A stretch of 22,497 nucleotides of DNA from Podaxis mareebaensis (taxonomy: Eukaryota > Basidiomycota > Agaricomycetes > Agaricales > Agaricaceae): NCBI GenBank assembly GCA_018524725.1, contig JAEUWP010000567.1, positions 1 to 22,497 on the forward strand, given 5' to 3'. The position numbers were made by a program, and so were the translations under genes. Under the pieces are notes generated by a model. That model was not told the origin of the DNA, ran no database searches, and saw nothing but the letters and a program-made list of their open reading frames with translations. Position 1 is the first letter of the stretch, and each line of letters starts with the position of its first letter. Of the stretch, positions 1-10,935 are shown piece by piece.

Positions 1-645
1 TTTGTACATATTATATCAGTCTGAGCAGTAGGCGTGAAACTTGGTGTCCACTAATATACTTTGCACTTAAACAAGTGTATTTTGTCATTTCCTTCAACAC
101 TCTCTGCACTCAAAAGCACCTCTGTCACCCTCCTCATGTCCCAATCTTTCATAAAGATTGTGGATGTTCCATTCTTCTCAGCTGATAGGTTCACACTCAC
201 AGCTGACCAAGTCAAGACCAAGGCTTCAGCCTCCCCCTTCTTTCCCTCCTCTGATGTGCACCACATGTACATCATTCACAATTCCACCAAGTCTGATCCC
301 ACCACTGTATAGATCAACTTGGTTGACTCCCAGCATATCACTCTAGCTGCTTCCCTTATCAACAGGCACATCATGATCAATGGTGTGTCCTGCCTCATCA
401 AAGGCACCCATGCCCACACTGGTATACCTCAGTGTCAGCAATGCTGGCACTGGGGTCATCCCTCCAATGCCTGTCAGGCCTGAGCACCCAGGTGTCCTCT
501 CTGTGAGGGGCCTCACTCTGAGGCCTCTCACTGCTCTATGGCTGGGTGTTGCAAGGTCAACCCCAAAGCAACTCCCCCCATCTCCCCACTCCAACAGGTG
601 ATCCCTGCCCTCACTCCCCTCAGTGCACCAACTACTCTGGTATCC

Positions 646-659
646 ATGCCTCCAATGAC
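646..659. repeat. Target-site duplication, left copy, middle LINE
   Basis: The 14-bp sequence atgcctccaatgac is identical at 646-659 and 6771-6784. The right copy directly follows the A-tail of the + strand LINE, and the left copy directly precedes its truncated 5' end. Removing 660-6784 restores a continuous ORF1 frame in the outer element. Confidence 0.9.
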
Positions 660-3247
660 ATCTAAATCTGATCATGTCCCACTTCTTATATGTATCCCTC
701 TCCCCATGTCTGTATATCCTATAATGGTCAAACATATAATCCCTAGAGATTCTGAAGAAGAAGCTGTTTTCCTATACAATTGTTCCAGGTGCATCAAGTC
801 CATCCCCACCACCTTCCTATCATTGTACAATGTCAACAAATATGCATTATCCATCTTCTCTATTGTCATGGAAGAGTGGAACACCAATGCCATTAAAGTC
901 AAAATCTGCCATCAATCCAAACCATAGTGGAACAACCAATGTTCTGATGCCCTTTGTACATTCAATGCCCATAGAACTAGACAGAATTGGACAAATTTCA
1001 GATGCACCACAAGAAAGGCCAAGTGAGCCTTCTTCAACAATAAAATCCTCAAAATCTCTAGAGAGAAATGATGACCTTGAGACCTCATGTCATGGGTGAA
1101 GAAATGCAACCTCCCTCCCTCCTAATCCATCCTTCACAAAGGACAACCATGCAATGAGCCTGAGAGCTTATGGAAAGTGCTCAATGAAACCTACAACATA
1201 GTGTCTAATTATCCCATTGACCTCAACACAGCCACATTTGCTCCAGACCAGGAGGAACAATCATGGCCCCCTTTCTCAACTAGGGAACTAACAGACACCC
1301 TTGCTCCATGTGCTAACTCCTCTGCCCCAGGTCCAGACTATCTTTCATGGGCTCATATCAAATTTCTAATGTCTGATGATGACATTAAATTGAATTTCAC
1401 CCTATTCACTTCAGAGTGCATCAGATTTCATACCTGGCTGGAATATTTCAAAACATCTACTTTGGTCATTATCCCCAAACCAAATAAACCTCACTACTCT
1501 ATGCCAAAAATATTCTGGCCTATCATCCTTCTCAACACTCTTGGCAAACTTATTGAGAAGATGATATCTAATCACCTCCAATTTGAATCAACCCAATTCA
1601 ATCTTGTCCATCCCCTCCAATTTGGCAGCATCATCCATTGGTCTACAGAAGATGCAGGTGTCTATGTTACTCATTTAGTTCATTCTGTATGGAAAAGGAA
1701 CCTCAAAATGAGCATCCTCACTTTTGGCATTGCTCAATTCTTTCCTTCAATCAATCACTCTCTTTTAATTGAGATCCTTAAAAGACACAGTTTTCATTCT
1801 TCTATTGTCTCCTTTTTTGTGGACTATCTAATTAATTGATTCACTACATACTCATGGAACAATAATTCTTCACTGCCCTTCCCTGCTTCCTTAGGCATAG
1901 GACAAGGTTCAGCACTCTCTCCTATTTTAACAGCTCTCTACCTCTCTCCCTTTATTCACAAGTTTTCTAATCATGCTCATTGTAAACTTCTTTCCTTTGT
2001 TGACAATGGTTTGATTGTTGTACAATCAGATTCTGTACATACCAACTGTAAAATACTTGCATCCATGTATTTGGACTGTGAATGCATACTAACCTCTATG
2101 GGTCTCACTCTTGAACATGACAAAACTGAGACCTTCCATTTTTCCAACTACTCTTGGGTGGAACCTGACCCAAATGTTGTCATCAACCATCCAGTTGATG
2201 GCCAACTCATTTTCAAGCCTAAACAATTCCTCTGCTGTTTGGGCTTTTACTTCAACTGGGCCTTATTGTTCAAAGAACATATCCAGTATTACTCTACCAA
2301 GGCATTATCCACTGTCAAGTGCATGCACCTACTTGGCAACTCAATTCATGGCCTCTCCCCCCTTCATAAACATCTTCTTTATTGGTCATGTGTGGTTCCT
2401 ATTGCCATATATGGATTCTGACTCTGGTTTAATTGCAATGGCCATTACCATGGCCTCATTAAGCAACTACAGCAAATGCAAAGGTCTGCTGCCCTATGGA
2501 TCACCAGAGCATTTCACACAACACCCTTGGGTGGAGTTGAAGCCATCACTGGCCTCATCCCCATCCAACTTCACCTATTCAAACTTGCCAAGTGTTGCTC
2601 TCTCCACTTCCAAACTCTTCCCTCTTCCCACCCCCTCAAACTCCTCACTCACAATGTTGACCCACTTGATGTGTGCTATACTAAAAACTGATCTACAGCA
2701 CTGGACTTTGTATCTGATGCTCAACTTGTCACAGATCAGTTCAACTGCCTACACCCCAGTGCCAAACCTGGCCAGCACCTAGTTGACCACTTTGATGCTC
2801 AAATCCACTTTCACTAATGTCCTACCCCCATAGACAACAACATAAAAGCATGATATATTCAGTCTCTCAATGTAGCTAGGGACTCTTCCTTTTCATCTCC
2901 TGTTTCATTAGTAGTTTCCTCTGATGGCTCAGTTCCCAACAATCTGCATCTCTCTGCTACATCCACTTTTATTGTTTTCAGCTCTTCTGCTTCTGACATT
3001 CTTTTCTCTTCTGTTTGCCCATGTAGGGAAGTTACCTCTTCTGACTCTGAATCATATGCTATTCATCTTGGTCTTTTTTCCTCTGTTTCTATCACAATTT
3101 CTTGCAATTATTCCTCTATTTCCCTTTTCACTGATTCTATCTCTTCTGTGAAATTACTTTTTAACTACAGCCCCCATAGTGCTCACAAGGATGCTCTAGC
3201 AGTTGTTCCTTTCCTCCAAGAGTGGTTGTCCTCCTCCTCCCTCAATA

Positions 3248-3263
3248 ATATCCACTTCTGGTC
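3248..3263. repeat. Target-site duplication, left copy, inner LINE
   Basis: The 16-bp sequence atatccacttctggtc is identical at 3248-3263 and 5872-5887, directly bounding the tail and the truncated 5' end of the minus-strand LINE. It is part of the middle element's RNase H codons (IHFW). Confidence 0.95.
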
Positions 3264-5871
3264 TTTTTTTTTTTAAAAAAAAAATTGACATTTATTGCAA
3301 TAGAGCTAGCTACTACAGATGGGTGCATGATAGCAGTCCCAATACCAAAACCAGAGAAAGAGAAAGAAGAGAGAAGTAAAAGCAGAAGAGATAGGGAGCA
3401 AGGGAGCTATGCTAGAGACAAGTGAAATGAGAAGAGAGGGAAACTAACTTAACATGTTGCAAAGAGAGATAAAGATGACAATCAGAAGAGGCATAGGAGC
3501 AAGGGAGCTAGCTATGAGGCAAGGAATAGAAGAAAGAAGGCCTTTAATGTACATCTGGGACTCTGTTTAGTGCAAGTTGCTCTCTGTGTGTGAGGTGGCA
3601 GCTATTGAACTCCTCTTCAGTGATGGGTCCTTGAATCTGGTTGGCAAAGGAAAATGCCACTGAGTTCTGGTCAAGGAATTGGATGATCCAATAGAAGCCA
3701 TTGTGAGCTCCTATAGGATATCAGAAGCAAGGGCAGTTGTTGAGAATGTGGTCTCATGTCTCAAGTTGTTTGCTGCATGAGCAAGAGGTGATGTAGCACC
3801 TGAGGAAGAAGTACTGACAAAAGGTGCCAATGGATGCATGATTGGTAACACAGTGCATGAAGTGCACACATAATTGGGCATTACACCTGAGAGGAGAATT
3901 TAGCCAAGTTCTGCCTTTGGCATACTTGGGTTGAAGAGGCTGCTCAGTGGGGTTGAGGAGAGGAAGCCAGGAGTGGCTGCAGTAAGATGGGTTGTTCATT
4001 TGATTTTGCCATAGTGAAAGGCATTTTTGGGTGTAATGGTTGCAAACAAACCCTAGGGAGGTGTGGATGGGCTGGTGCCTGGGATTAGGGAGACAGAGTG
4101 ATTTGGCAAGGATGTGTGCCTGGTGGTGTACAGACCAGTTGGCAGAAGAGGGGATGGACCAGAAATGGATGTGGTTGAGAGGGGAAGAAGAAAGCCAGGT
4201 ATGAAGGAGAGAGGCAACCACTCTGGAGTCCTGGTGAGCACTGTGAGGCCTATAAGAAAATAGAAGTTTAGCAGAAGAAATTGAGTCTGTGAAAACTACA
4301 ATCAAGGAGGTATTGAGAGATGAAGCAAGAGAAATAGAAGAGAAGAGGCTGAGGTGGATAGCATACAATTCAGAGTCCAAAGATGTTACTTTACTGCACA
4401 GGTGAATGGAAGAGGAAATAATATCTGAAGAAGAGGAATTGAAGACAATAAAAGCAGATGTAGTGGAAAGGAGAGGATTAGAGGGAACAGAACCATCCAT
4501 TGCCACTACTAAGGAAACAGGTGAGGAGAAAGAGAGATCTTGGGTGCAGGAGGCATTGGTGATGTGAAGCACCATGGTGCCTTCTTTCAAAGGGTCAGGG
4601 CACTTGAAGAATTTGATTTGTTCACTAAACAAGTCTAGTAAGCACTGGCCAGGTTTGGCACTGGGGTGGAGATGCTGGAATCAATCAGTGACCAATTGAG
4701 CATCTGAATTGAAGTCAAGTGCTATTGAGTGCTGTTTGGTGTGCCAGGTGTCAAGGGGATCAATGTTGCATATAAGGATTTTAAGGGGATGGGAGGTAGG
4801 GAGAGTGTGGAAGTGGAGCAAGCACTGCTTGGCAAGTTTAAAGAGGTGGAGTTGGATGGGGATGAGACCAGCAATAGCCTCAACTCTGCCTGAGGGGGTG
4901 GTGTGGAACATGCCTGTTATCCAAAGGGCAGCTTGCCTTTGCATGCATTGGAGGGACTTGATGAGTCTGTGGCACCTGGTATTTTGGTTGAACCATAGTT
5001 GGAAGCTGTAGATAGCTATTGGAATGATGCAGGATCAATATAGTAGTCTCTTGTGTAGGGGGGAGAGACTGCAGATGGAATTGCCTAACATGTGCATGCA
5101 TCAGACAGTAGATAGTGCCTTGGTTGAATAGAACCAGATGTGTTCCTTGAAGGTGAGGCTTCTGTCAAACCAGAAGCCAAGGTACCAGAGGTAGGGTTTA
5201 GGATGGATGATGAGGGAGTCATCAATATAGATGGAAGGGTTGGGGTTGTGGGAGGGGCAATTGGAGAAGTGGAAAGCCTCAGTTTTGTCCCTTTCAAGAA
5301 CAAAGCCAAGGCAGCAGAGGTAGTCTTTGCAGTTTTTGTAGACCTGTGAAAGAAGGTGGCCATTAGTAGCAACTGATTCAGATTGAACTATAATAAGTCC
5401 ATTGTCAGCAAAAGAGACTATCTTATAATGGGGATCACTTGAGAACTTGTACATGAAGGGGGAGAGTGAAAGGGCAGTGAGAATGGGGGAAAGGGCAGAA
5501 CCTTGGCCAATGCCAACAGAAGTGGGAAATTTAGGAGAAAGATTATTGTTCCATGAATAAGTCATGAAATGGTCTTTTAAATAATGGGAAAAGAAGGATA
5601 CTAGATTTGAGTTGAAGCCTTGTCATTTAAGAGTGGTGGTGAGGATGGAATGGTTGGTGGAGGGAAAAAATTGGGCAACATCAAAGGTGATGACACTTGT
5701 TTTAAGTTTGTGCTTCCAGCCTGAGCAGACTAGATGAGTGACATAGATGCTGGTATCTTCAGTTGAGTGCTGAATGATACCACTGAATTGGAGGGGGTGA
5801 ACAAGATTGAGTTGGGCTGCTTCAAATTGCATGTGAGAAGAGATCATCTTCTCAATGAGTTTGCCCAAAGT
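3264..5871 (-). mobile_element. Inner LINE, 5'-truncated, inserted antiparallel in the middle LINE
   Basis: The 3' end is at the left. On the minus strand the element ends attgcaataaatgtcaa followed by T10 and A11 (3284-3264). The 5' end at 5871 lies inside RT (TLGKLIEKM). No CpG was found by eye in its 2.6 kb. The perfect 16-bp duplication proves that this 2608-bp block arrived as one insertion, after the middle LINE was in place. Confidence 0.95.
3544..5871 (-). pseudogene. ORF2 relic of the inner LINE (RT from mid-domain, RNase H, C-terminal region)
   Basis: One frame holds from 5871 to the stop TAA at 3544-3546 with no frameshift, interrupted only by stops (including 5623-5625, 5101-5103, 4681-4683 and 3754-3756, all TGA). 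Motif A is intact as FDVAQFFPSTNHS. Motif B is GIGQGSALSPI. Motif C reads FADNG, so the second catalytic Asp is Asn. RNase H shows AMDGSVPSNP, DSELYAIHL and FTDSISSAK in the usual D-E-D order, then ANWSVHHQAH. The C-terminal knuckle is degraded (CSCSKQLET*DHI). It is a partial copy, so it could never have encoded the endonuclease. Confidence 0.92.
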
Positions 5872-5887
5872 ATATCCACTTCTGGTC
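5872..5887. repeat. Target-site duplication, right copy, inner LINE
   Basis: Identical to 3248-3263. The middle LINE's RNase H frame resumes directly after it (SVPSSEKWSVHF). Confidence 0.95.
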
Positions 5888-6770
5888 AGTCCCCTCCTCT
5901 GAAAAATGGTCAGTTCATTTCCAAGTGCACAACCTTGCCAAGTTACTGTGCATACCCAACAACACACAGTTCCCTGTCCACACCTCTATCAGCTATGTTT
6001 GCAACCATTACACCAACAAATGTCTTGCCCTATGGAGACAAAAGATGAACATTCCCAAACACCAAGGCCACAACTGGCTTCCACTTACCAATCCTGTGGA
6101 TAACCCTTGGAACCCAAATATGCCAAAGGCAGTACCTGGCTCTCAATGGGCCTTGGCACTGACCCCAACTTATACACACACTTCACTCACTGTGTGACCA
6201 ACCACACTCCCATTGGATCCTTCAGACAGCACTTCTTCCCAGGATGCTATATCACCTCCTGCCCATGTGGTGAGGAACTTGAACCCAGGACCACATCATC
6301 CACCATTGTCTCCTTTACCACCAGCCTATAGGTATTTGCTCTAATATCTACTGGCTCATCAAGTTCCTATGCAAAAACCCAGTAGCCTTTTCATTCACTG
6401 ACCAGATACAAGGACCAGTCACTTTTGAGGACTACAACACTCAACAGCTTACTTGACAAGAGAGGCTCACTCTGCATGGTGCTCCAGATGTTCACTAAAG
6501 GGTCTCTTCTCTTTTCTACTTATGCTTGCCTCATAGCTAGCTCCCTCTTCCCCACCCTCTTCATCTTCATCTCTCTCTCTCTCTCCTGTTTGATTGATTG
6601 TACAATATACTATGTGTTGGTTGTCTCATTGCTAGCTCCCTACCTCCCTACTCTTTTCTTTCTTTCTCTTTCTCCATTCCCCTTTCTTTTAGGTTTTGGT
6701 ACTTGGGACTGCTATTGCACACCTGTTTGTAGTAGCTAGTCTATTGCAATAAATGTTGATTTAAAAAAAA

Positions 6771-6784
6771 ATGCCTCCAATGAC
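6771..6784. repeat. Target-site duplication, right copy, middle LINE
   Basis: Identical to 646-659; it follows the A9 tail of the middle LINE. Confidence 0.9.
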
Positions 6785-7105
6785 TGCTAGTGCCCCTACT
6801 GGCAACATCAATTTGACTGTGAGTGGATTCAAGGTCAATACCAATGCAATGCTGCTGCTGCCAAGAAAGCCCCTGTAGGCCATAAGGGTTAGCTCAACAA
6901 GTGGTGTCTCTATATATTGTATGGATTCTTGTTGTCTCTGTCTCATTTCCTCCTCTATTGTACTCTTTCACTCATGTTGACCAGGGCACCTGTTTTCTTC
7001 CTCTTCTTTTCTTTTCTTTCTTTGTCTGTGTTTCAGCTATTGGGACTGCTACCATGCACCCTTTTGTAGTAGGCTAGTCTTGCATCGATTTTTTTTTTTA
7101 AAAAA

Positions 7106-7594
7106 TACAGTCATGCCAGGATAATCCTGGCTTTTGCCATCCCCACATCAGGGGACATAATGGTACAACTTCTCTACCCCTTCTGTGTTCCCAAAGGTGT
7201 CCTGACCTTTGACTTAGTGCTAGACATTTCAGCAGACGAGCCTTTGTAAAACAAATATGCGTAATCTCATCAATACACTTGCCGATTCGGAAGTGAAAAG
7301 GGAGTTTGCTCTGCCAATTAGATGCGACGCCTGAGGTTGAGGGCGCTCAACAAAAGACTACCTGTAACAAGTTATTATAAAGGACAAACCAACCAGGGCT
7401 ACGAGAAGTGGATTCAATACAAGACAAAAGCGGTCCAAGCGCACAGCGCAACAAGTGAGGGCGATGGGATCTCAATGTCACTTTGTAGCAATCTCCAACA
7501 CATGACGCTTCCGCGTGCCTTGCCTCCATCTTTGATTCTCCTTCTACTCCGACAATCCTGTCACTCTGAAGCTCCTCTTGTCAAGCCCAATTCA
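7106..7594. other. Intergenic, downstream of the SNG1-like gene
   Basis: No gene could be supported here. The first 130 bases are CpG-free and may be more repeat-derived sequence. The remainder is ordinary CpG-containing DNA and should hold the 3' UTR of the minus-strand gene. I saw no clear AATAAA on the minus strand. Open frames on either strand here look random. Confidence 0.5.
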
Positions 7595-9660
7595 TCATGC
7601 CCGTTGTCGTGCGCCATGCCACCTCCTCACCAGAATCTGTATCAGGGGCAGAGTTAAGCAAGAGATTATGATCCAGACGATCAAAACTGCAAAGTTCTCT
7701 CCAACTGAGCGAAATTCAGGCATCGATTCATCAGCACTTTATAACGTTGTGATAGGAAATTGACCACCGGTCGCACTCACTCATATTCTTGGTGCCAAAT
7801 ATGATACACCTCGCCGCGTGGGAGAGGTTATAAAACGGTGCGACGTATCCATATCGATATACTACTGGGAGAATTTCGATGGGAAGGATTGTCACAGAGA
7901 GATTAGCTGCCCACGTTGAGAATGAAGTCAGCGCTCCGGGGTAGAGATGGAGGAGTGAACTCTAGACTTACTGATGATCCAGAAAAGGAGGAAGAATGGC
8001 ATAAAGTCGATGGTTAGGAGGGTCATAAGGGATTCGAGTGCCAGACCACTAGGAATCAAGAAGTAGTCTCAATGAGGCAGAACAAGAGTATGGGGCATTG
8101 AACAACACACCAAGCAAGCATGCCAGCAAAGTTGAGCATCCAGAAGACGGGGAATCCCCCATGACCGAACCTGAATCGTCATCAGCGATATGGGGTACGA
8201 TGAGGGACTAAGGGCGCTTACTTGCGAGTGAAATCGACTTGGAACGCCAAACTATGAAGTGAGTACATTAACTGATGATTGGATTAGCACGTATCAAGAG
8301 TATAACGCGTTAGAGGACAAACCGAAAGCCAGAAATACGCTCCCGTGGTCGTAACCATCCGAAGCCCAATAAGGGATCCCGTGGTGAGGTGTTCATCGAG
8401 TAAGACCTTTTCGCGCGCGTAATAGTTGAGTAGCTATTAGGATGATGTGACATGAGCCTGCGTCATTTTGAAACCTTAGAGAATGTGACCACGCACCACG
8501 ACGAAGAACGAGATGATCAGAAGGAAAATAAGTCCAACGAATGTGAGTGCAGTGGCACTGTCGTAGACAAGATTTCGTCAGTAATATCCGCAAAGAGACA
8601 GAAAAGGTTTGACGGACACAGGAACGTTGAATGGCGCGATGTTGTAGATTTTATATGATATAGGTTTCGTGATGACCTGAGGTGCTGTTGCCAACAGAAC
8701 GGCCATATTAACGGAACTTGAGGAGGCTTGTTGGCTCGCAAACTCGGCAGCAAAAGACTCTGCGATCGATTGAAGTGCTGCTTGAGCCTAGAAAAAGACT
8801 TCTGTCGCACCAAACAAGGGCTCATTTCTCGCAAAAGAAGCGTACCGATGGTTGAATCAGATTGCGGCTAGGGGTACTTTCAGTTTGAATCGTATAGACT
8901 GCACAAGCGATATCTACGTACTAAGCATTCTCATTCCTGGCTTCTGCAGCAACGAAGGTGATTGCTTCGGAACCATCATAGGATACATTCCGGTTGAGAA
9001 CGGCAGCTTGGAGCCTTTGGCTTGCACCTTGGTGGACTAGAGGCACAAAAAAAGTGAGCAACGCAAGTCCTCTTCTAGACGAAAAACACGCACTTGCAAT
9101 AGCTGCCCAAGTATGTTGTTCCCTAATAGCATTCGCAAGCTCCTCAATCCCACCAGGATATCTATTCGCCGGAATTATCTTCCACGTCATTTCTCCAAGT
9201 TGGAGGATCGCGTCCGATGTCAGAGCGCGGGAAACGTTTGAGCCAATATTACCCCCATCAAAGTCCTAGCGGACAGATACACGTTTCGAAAAACTGTCGC
9301 AGAAACAAAAGATGACACGTCACATACCACTACCATACCATCCAAATGTCGAACCGGAGCTTTGTAGAGAGCGCCCCAAAAGATCGAAAAGAAAGCAAAT
9401 ATAGCCAAAGTAAGAGCTATACAACCTGGTAAAAATTCCCTAAGATATTTCTGTCTGAGCCCAGCTATCCTCGGGTCGAAGAACCCAACCCTAGTAGTTG
9501 GAGACTCGTCCTTTTCTTGATGTATAGGCAATGTGGCCTTGACTGCCTTGACTGAACCCTCGTGTGGCGTCGTTGAGGCCGCTGAGGCAAGTCTATGAAG
9601 GGTATTGTCCGACATTGATACCGGTAGCCTTAGCGTAGGGTCCACTAGTTCAGGAGACAT
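7595..9660 (-). CDS. SNG1-like (DUF3533) multi-pass membrane protein, 12 exons
   Basis: Exons: 9660-9328, 9265-9094, 9036-8922, 8867-8846, 8787-8618, 8557-8497, 8433-8323, 8271-8222, 8170-8111, 8048-7972, 7906-7781, 7704-7595. Together they give 1407 nt, 468 aa, stop TGA. All introns are GT..AG, 51-76 nt. The assembled protein has the family layout: a cytosolic N-terminus, TM1 at about 78-98 ending FWGALYK, then VVDFDGGNIGSNVSRAL, a large loop with GSEAITFVAAEARNENAY, and PFNVPVATALTFVGLIFLL (TM2, about 265-290). Next come AREKVLLDEHLTTGSLIGLR, YFWLSLMYSLHSLAFQVDF, GGFPVFWMLNFAGM and the C-terminal YRYGYVAPFYNLSHAARC, followed by IIFGTKNMIGENF and a last TM, about six TMs in all. Yeast SNG1 confers resistance to nitrosoguanidine; the substrate here is unknown. 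No stops or frame breaks, so probably active. Confidence 0.88.
8846..8867 (-). other. 22-nt microexon (exon 4) of the SNG1-like gene
   Basis: It is flanked by a 54-nt intron (8921-8868, gtacgt..cctag) and a 58-nt intron (8845-8788, gtacgc..ttctag). It encodes YRNLIQPS with its neighbours and keeps frame between ARNENA and AQAALQSIAESF. Skipping it would shift the frame. It is inferred from splice signals and family spacing only. Confidence 0.65.
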
Positions 9661-10935
9661 TCTTCCAGGAGGGGAAAGCACGAGTCCAAAGGGGTGGGAT
9701 TGTTGTTTCTACGACAGGGGGCCCAGAAGACAGCAATATGTAGTGCGCATGTAAACCATCAACTTCGTAGATGCACGTGACTGAATACAATGCCTCTGTC
9801 AGCATTGGGAATCTGGTGGTCATCTATTGATGAAAACGTCCTCGCTCCACGAAGCCAGTGCCAAGCCCAATTGGAAAATAGACTATTGTGTTTCATCAGC
9901 TAAAAGTACTGAGTGACGTTGACGGTAGATGGCCGTCGATACAGATCATCGGCAAGTACCCTAGGCGAGGTGCTTTTATTTGGCGACCTTTCCTCCATAG
10001 TTTCTATCGTAGTCATGATGCATGCGCAGTACTACGGCTGTGCTCAAACGACTACAACGCCTGTTTTCTATCCTGGGAAAGGCGAATTAGGTACTTTCGA
10101 AGCAATGAAGCAACGACTTTGTGCTAAGCTTCGCGTGGGTTCTTTTCCTACCGCCACCTCGCGCCACCGTGACTCGCTGATTGATGGGTTCATCTTTGTC
10201 CCATCCACATGGCCCTCTACAACCTGTTACTTACCTGTAAACGTTCATGGCTCCTCCGTACGTCAAGCAGACCCAAACGGGAACCTTGCCTCTGGATCAA
10301 AACAGGTTGTACAGTAGTTAGGCAATAGGGACAAATGGATCGCTATTATCCATTCAGTTGCCCATTTCAAATGGCTTCTATGATTGTTTGCAATTATATT
10401 TTCTTGCTATTCAAAACAGAAGGCTGTTTTCCATCCATTTCTGCAATTCACTAGAAACAACAGAAAGCACTGTTCTATTGTGAATACCAGAAGTAATGGA
10501 GAGTGGTAATTTATTTCGTTGACCATTCAAAATAGATAACTAGATCGTTGACACCTATCTATTTGTCTCGATTTCAAACTACTGTACAGCGTAACTTGTT
10601 CCATAGCGGCACAGTTTCCACTCAGGTCTGCCTGACGTGCCAGTGCGGGAACAAAGCTCGTCTGCGGTTGGACTCGCCCATCCATTCGCAGCTTTTCGTT
10701 GGCCCTTCCTTGGTCGGATCCACGCTGTGGGGCAGGGAAGCTCCAAAGCGGCTCTCACGCATCTAACTTAGTTCCAAACGGAAGCATAATCATAGGGTAC
10801 CTTACATAGCTTACTTCAAAATTACTTGGTACTAAACATGTGCAACAACCTATAGAGTAATCCGCGCCCTTTAACTGCTTTCTGACTACTGGGCGATAAT
10901 TTTAAGGGAGCGCACTATTCGAGTGAGATGCGGAC
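9661..10935. other. Intergenic region between the two host genes
   Basis: About 1.3 kb. It should hold the SNG1-like promoter at the low-coordinate end; a palindromic ccaattgg at 9867-9874, about 210 bp upstream of the ATG, supplies a CCAAT box on either strand. Two small plus-strand frames (9913-10317 and 10548-10766) have no recognisable domain and no clear splice pattern. Bases 10320-10560 are AT-richer with nothing identifiable. Confidence 0.5.
9867..9874. promoter_or_regulatory. CCAAT-type palindrome upstream of the SNG1-like gene
   Basis: ccaattgg lies about 210 bp before the start codon at 9660. Its position is plausible for a HAP-complex site. It is a short motif and may be chance. 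Confidence 0.25.

Larger units (their letters stand above)
660..6498 (+). pseudogene. ORF2 relic of the middle LINE (endonuclease end, RT, RNase H, zinc-knuckle region)
   Basis: In order: the endonuclease end SDHVPLL; the RT start SSAPGPDYLSWAHIKF (near 1318-1365); IIPKPNKPHY and the FWPIILLNTLGKLIEKM block; the motif A region FGIAQFFPSINHS (near 1720-1760), where the family Asp is Gly; motif B GIGQGSALSPI (near 1895); and motif C FVDNG (near 1996-2010), where the second catalytic Asp is Asn. RNase H starts at SSDGSVPNN (near 2917), reaches IHFWS at the insertion point, and resumes at 5888. The frame holds from 660 to 3263 apart from stops (TAG after QSKP near 925, TGA at 1837, TGA after YTKN near 2690). 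At least two frameshifts follow after 6100. The terminal DVH* ends at 6498. It cannot be functional. Confidence 0.9.
660..6770 (+). mobile_element. Middle LINE, 5'-truncated, itself interrupted by an inverted LINE
   Basis: The element begins inside the endonuclease domain at the SDHxPLL motif (about 668) and runs through reverse transcriptase, RNase H and the C-terminal region to a short 3' UTR. It ends with ctattgcaataaatgttgattt plus A9 at 6762-6770. It is flanked by a perfect 14-bp duplication. The inner LINE (3264-5871) lies in its RNase H domain. No CpG was seen in it by eye. 5' truncation, an A-tail and a duplication of this length are the standard outcome of target-primed reverse transcription. 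Confidence 0.92.
61..6892 (+). pseudogene. ORF1 (gag-like zinc-knuckle protein) of the outermost element, split by the middle LINE
   Basis: The reading frame runs through about 61-659 and resumes at 6785 after the insertion, ending at TAG 6890-6892. It carries a CX2CX4HX4C zinc knuckle (CQQCWHWGHPSNAC, near 430-475), a second Cys/His cluster beginning CPLCEGPH, and, read across the insertion point, the end of a third cluster followed by HQFDCEWIQGQYQ. This matches the order in ORF1 of the minus-strand LINE at the right end (CPHVTSFQC, then YDQEWIQ). In LINEs, ORF1 proteins bind element RNA. Stops (TAG after DPTTV near 308, TGA in CQA*APRC near 481, and TAG just after the insertion) show it is dead. 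Confidence 0.75.
1..7105 (+). mobile_element. Outermost LINE-family element, ORF1-bearing, 3' complete
   Basis: This is the oldest layer of the nest. Bases about 61-659 and 6785-6892 together encode the ORF1 (gag-like) protein. After its stop comes a roughly 200-bp 3' region ending in the family's terminal sequence (attgggactgct near 7040, then a T11 A6 tail at 7089-7105). No ORF2 lies between the ORF1 stop and the 3' end, so this copy is either an ORF1-only derivative or has an internal deletion. The middle LINE (660-6770) is inserted in it. The 5' end lies before base 1 or is not recognisable. The same 3' terminal words are found in the three other copies in the window, which supports family membership. 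Confidence 0.75.
1..7237. other. CpG desert, left block
   Basis: Scanning every line I found CpG only at 33-34 and 7086-7087 before the next one at 7238. The stretch is not AT-rich enough to explain this. TpG and CpA are abundant. The right edge coincides with the end of LINE-derived sequence plus about 130 bp of unassigned CpG-poor sequence (7106-7237). In the adjoining genes CpG occurs several times per 100 bases. Confidence 0.9.

Noticed and set aside
9913..10317. A plus-strand gene between the two host genes
   Set aside because: 134 codons without recognisable motif, biased composition or splice support; most likely chance.
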